NCBI RefSeq assembly: GCF_010548525.1
Contig: NZ_JAAGMG010000299.1
Coordinates: 1 to 40,485 of the forward strand
Direction: 5' to 3'
DNA: 40,485 nt
DNA from: Streptomyces sp. SID14478
Lineage (GTDB): Bacteria > Actinomycetota > Actinomycetes > Streptomycetales > Streptomycetaceae
In this document: piece after piece, positions 40,403 to 40,485 of the stretch
Position numbering within the stretch: position 1 is the stretch's first letter
How the letters are laid out: each line of letters opens with the position of its first letter
Translations under genes and position numbers: made by a program
Notes under the pieces: model-generated
What the model saw: the letters and a program-made list of their open reading frames with translations, nothing else
Told to the model about the DNA's origin: nothing
The model's database searches: none

Positions 40403-40485
40403 ATGCGCACCTTCGCTCGTCGACGCGGCAGAAGATGGCTGGCCGCACTCGCCTTCGTGGCGGCGGCCCTCGCCATGACGCTGCT
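40403..40485 (+). CDS. Start of a secreted protein (signal peptide only)
   Basis: The ATG at 40403 has GGAGG seven to eight bases upstream. The 27 visible residues, MRTFARRRGRRWLAALAFVAA and ALAMTLL, form a very basic n-region and a hydrophobic core: a Sec or possibly Tat-like signal peptide. The rest lies outside the window. It is divergent from the sugar operon across 261 bases, so a secreted enzyme releasing the imported sugar is plausible but unproven. Confidence 0.7.
   Translation, partial: MRTFARRRGRRWLAALAFVAAALAMTL

Overview
The window is actinobacterial chromosome, almost certainly Streptomyces. GC is very high with strong third-position GC bias, GTG/TTG starts and purine-rich ribosome binding sites are common, TetR/GntR/ROK regulators are dense, sugar ABC importers lack their own ATPase, and there are Tat and lipobox secretion signals. 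About 35 genes are supported. I see no tRNA, rRNA, insertion sequence, prophage or CRISPR array. It reads as accessory, chromosome-arm type metabolism, regulation and resistance.

Layout. 1-7.6 kb: the 3' end of a heparinase II/III-like lyase gene faces a very large secreted GH2 glycosidase carrying discoidin-type (F5/8C) modules, then an FG-GAP repeat protein and a DUF4232 lipoprotein. 7.8-14.7 kb: a remnant of a DEDDh exonuclease with an in-frame internal deletion; a flavin monooxygenase divergent from a TetR-class repressor with two tetO-like operators; a one-TM protein of unknown function; a second TetR/flavin monooxygenase pair divergent over a striking compound palindrome; a DUF3159 membrane protein; and an unknown protein. 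14.9-20.3 kb: a uronate-type catabolic operon (FadR-type GntR regulator, a 29-bp perfect palindrome, a sugar-binding lipoprotein, two permeases and D-mannonate dehydratase) closed by a strong terminator. 20.3-28.6 kb: a DAO-family oxidase, an MmyB-like regulator divergent from an SDR, a sodium:solute symporter, a TetR regulator divergent from a DHA2 drug exporter over three operator copies, and a haloacetate-dehalogenase-like hydrolase.

28.8-31.6 kb holds the most interesting locus. A 110-residue protein made of four exact 23-residue Gly/Ala/Asp-rich repeats is followed, by a TTGA start/stop overlap, by a JmjC-type peptidyl hydroxylase and then by a thioredoxin-like 2Fe-2S (sucrase/ferredoxin family) protein. 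The locus has a textbook SigB-type stress promoter. I propose a repeat-peptide modification system in which the repeats are the substrate of the JmjC oxygenase.

31.9-34 kb: a DHA2 exporter with a structured leader, then a NTF2/SnoaL-like protein. 34-40.1 kb: an alpha-galactoside-type operon (two permeases, binding lipoprotein, GH36 enzyme, ROK regulator) read leftward, with a motif shared by the operon promoter and the ROK promoter. The window ends in the signal peptide of a divergent secreted protein.
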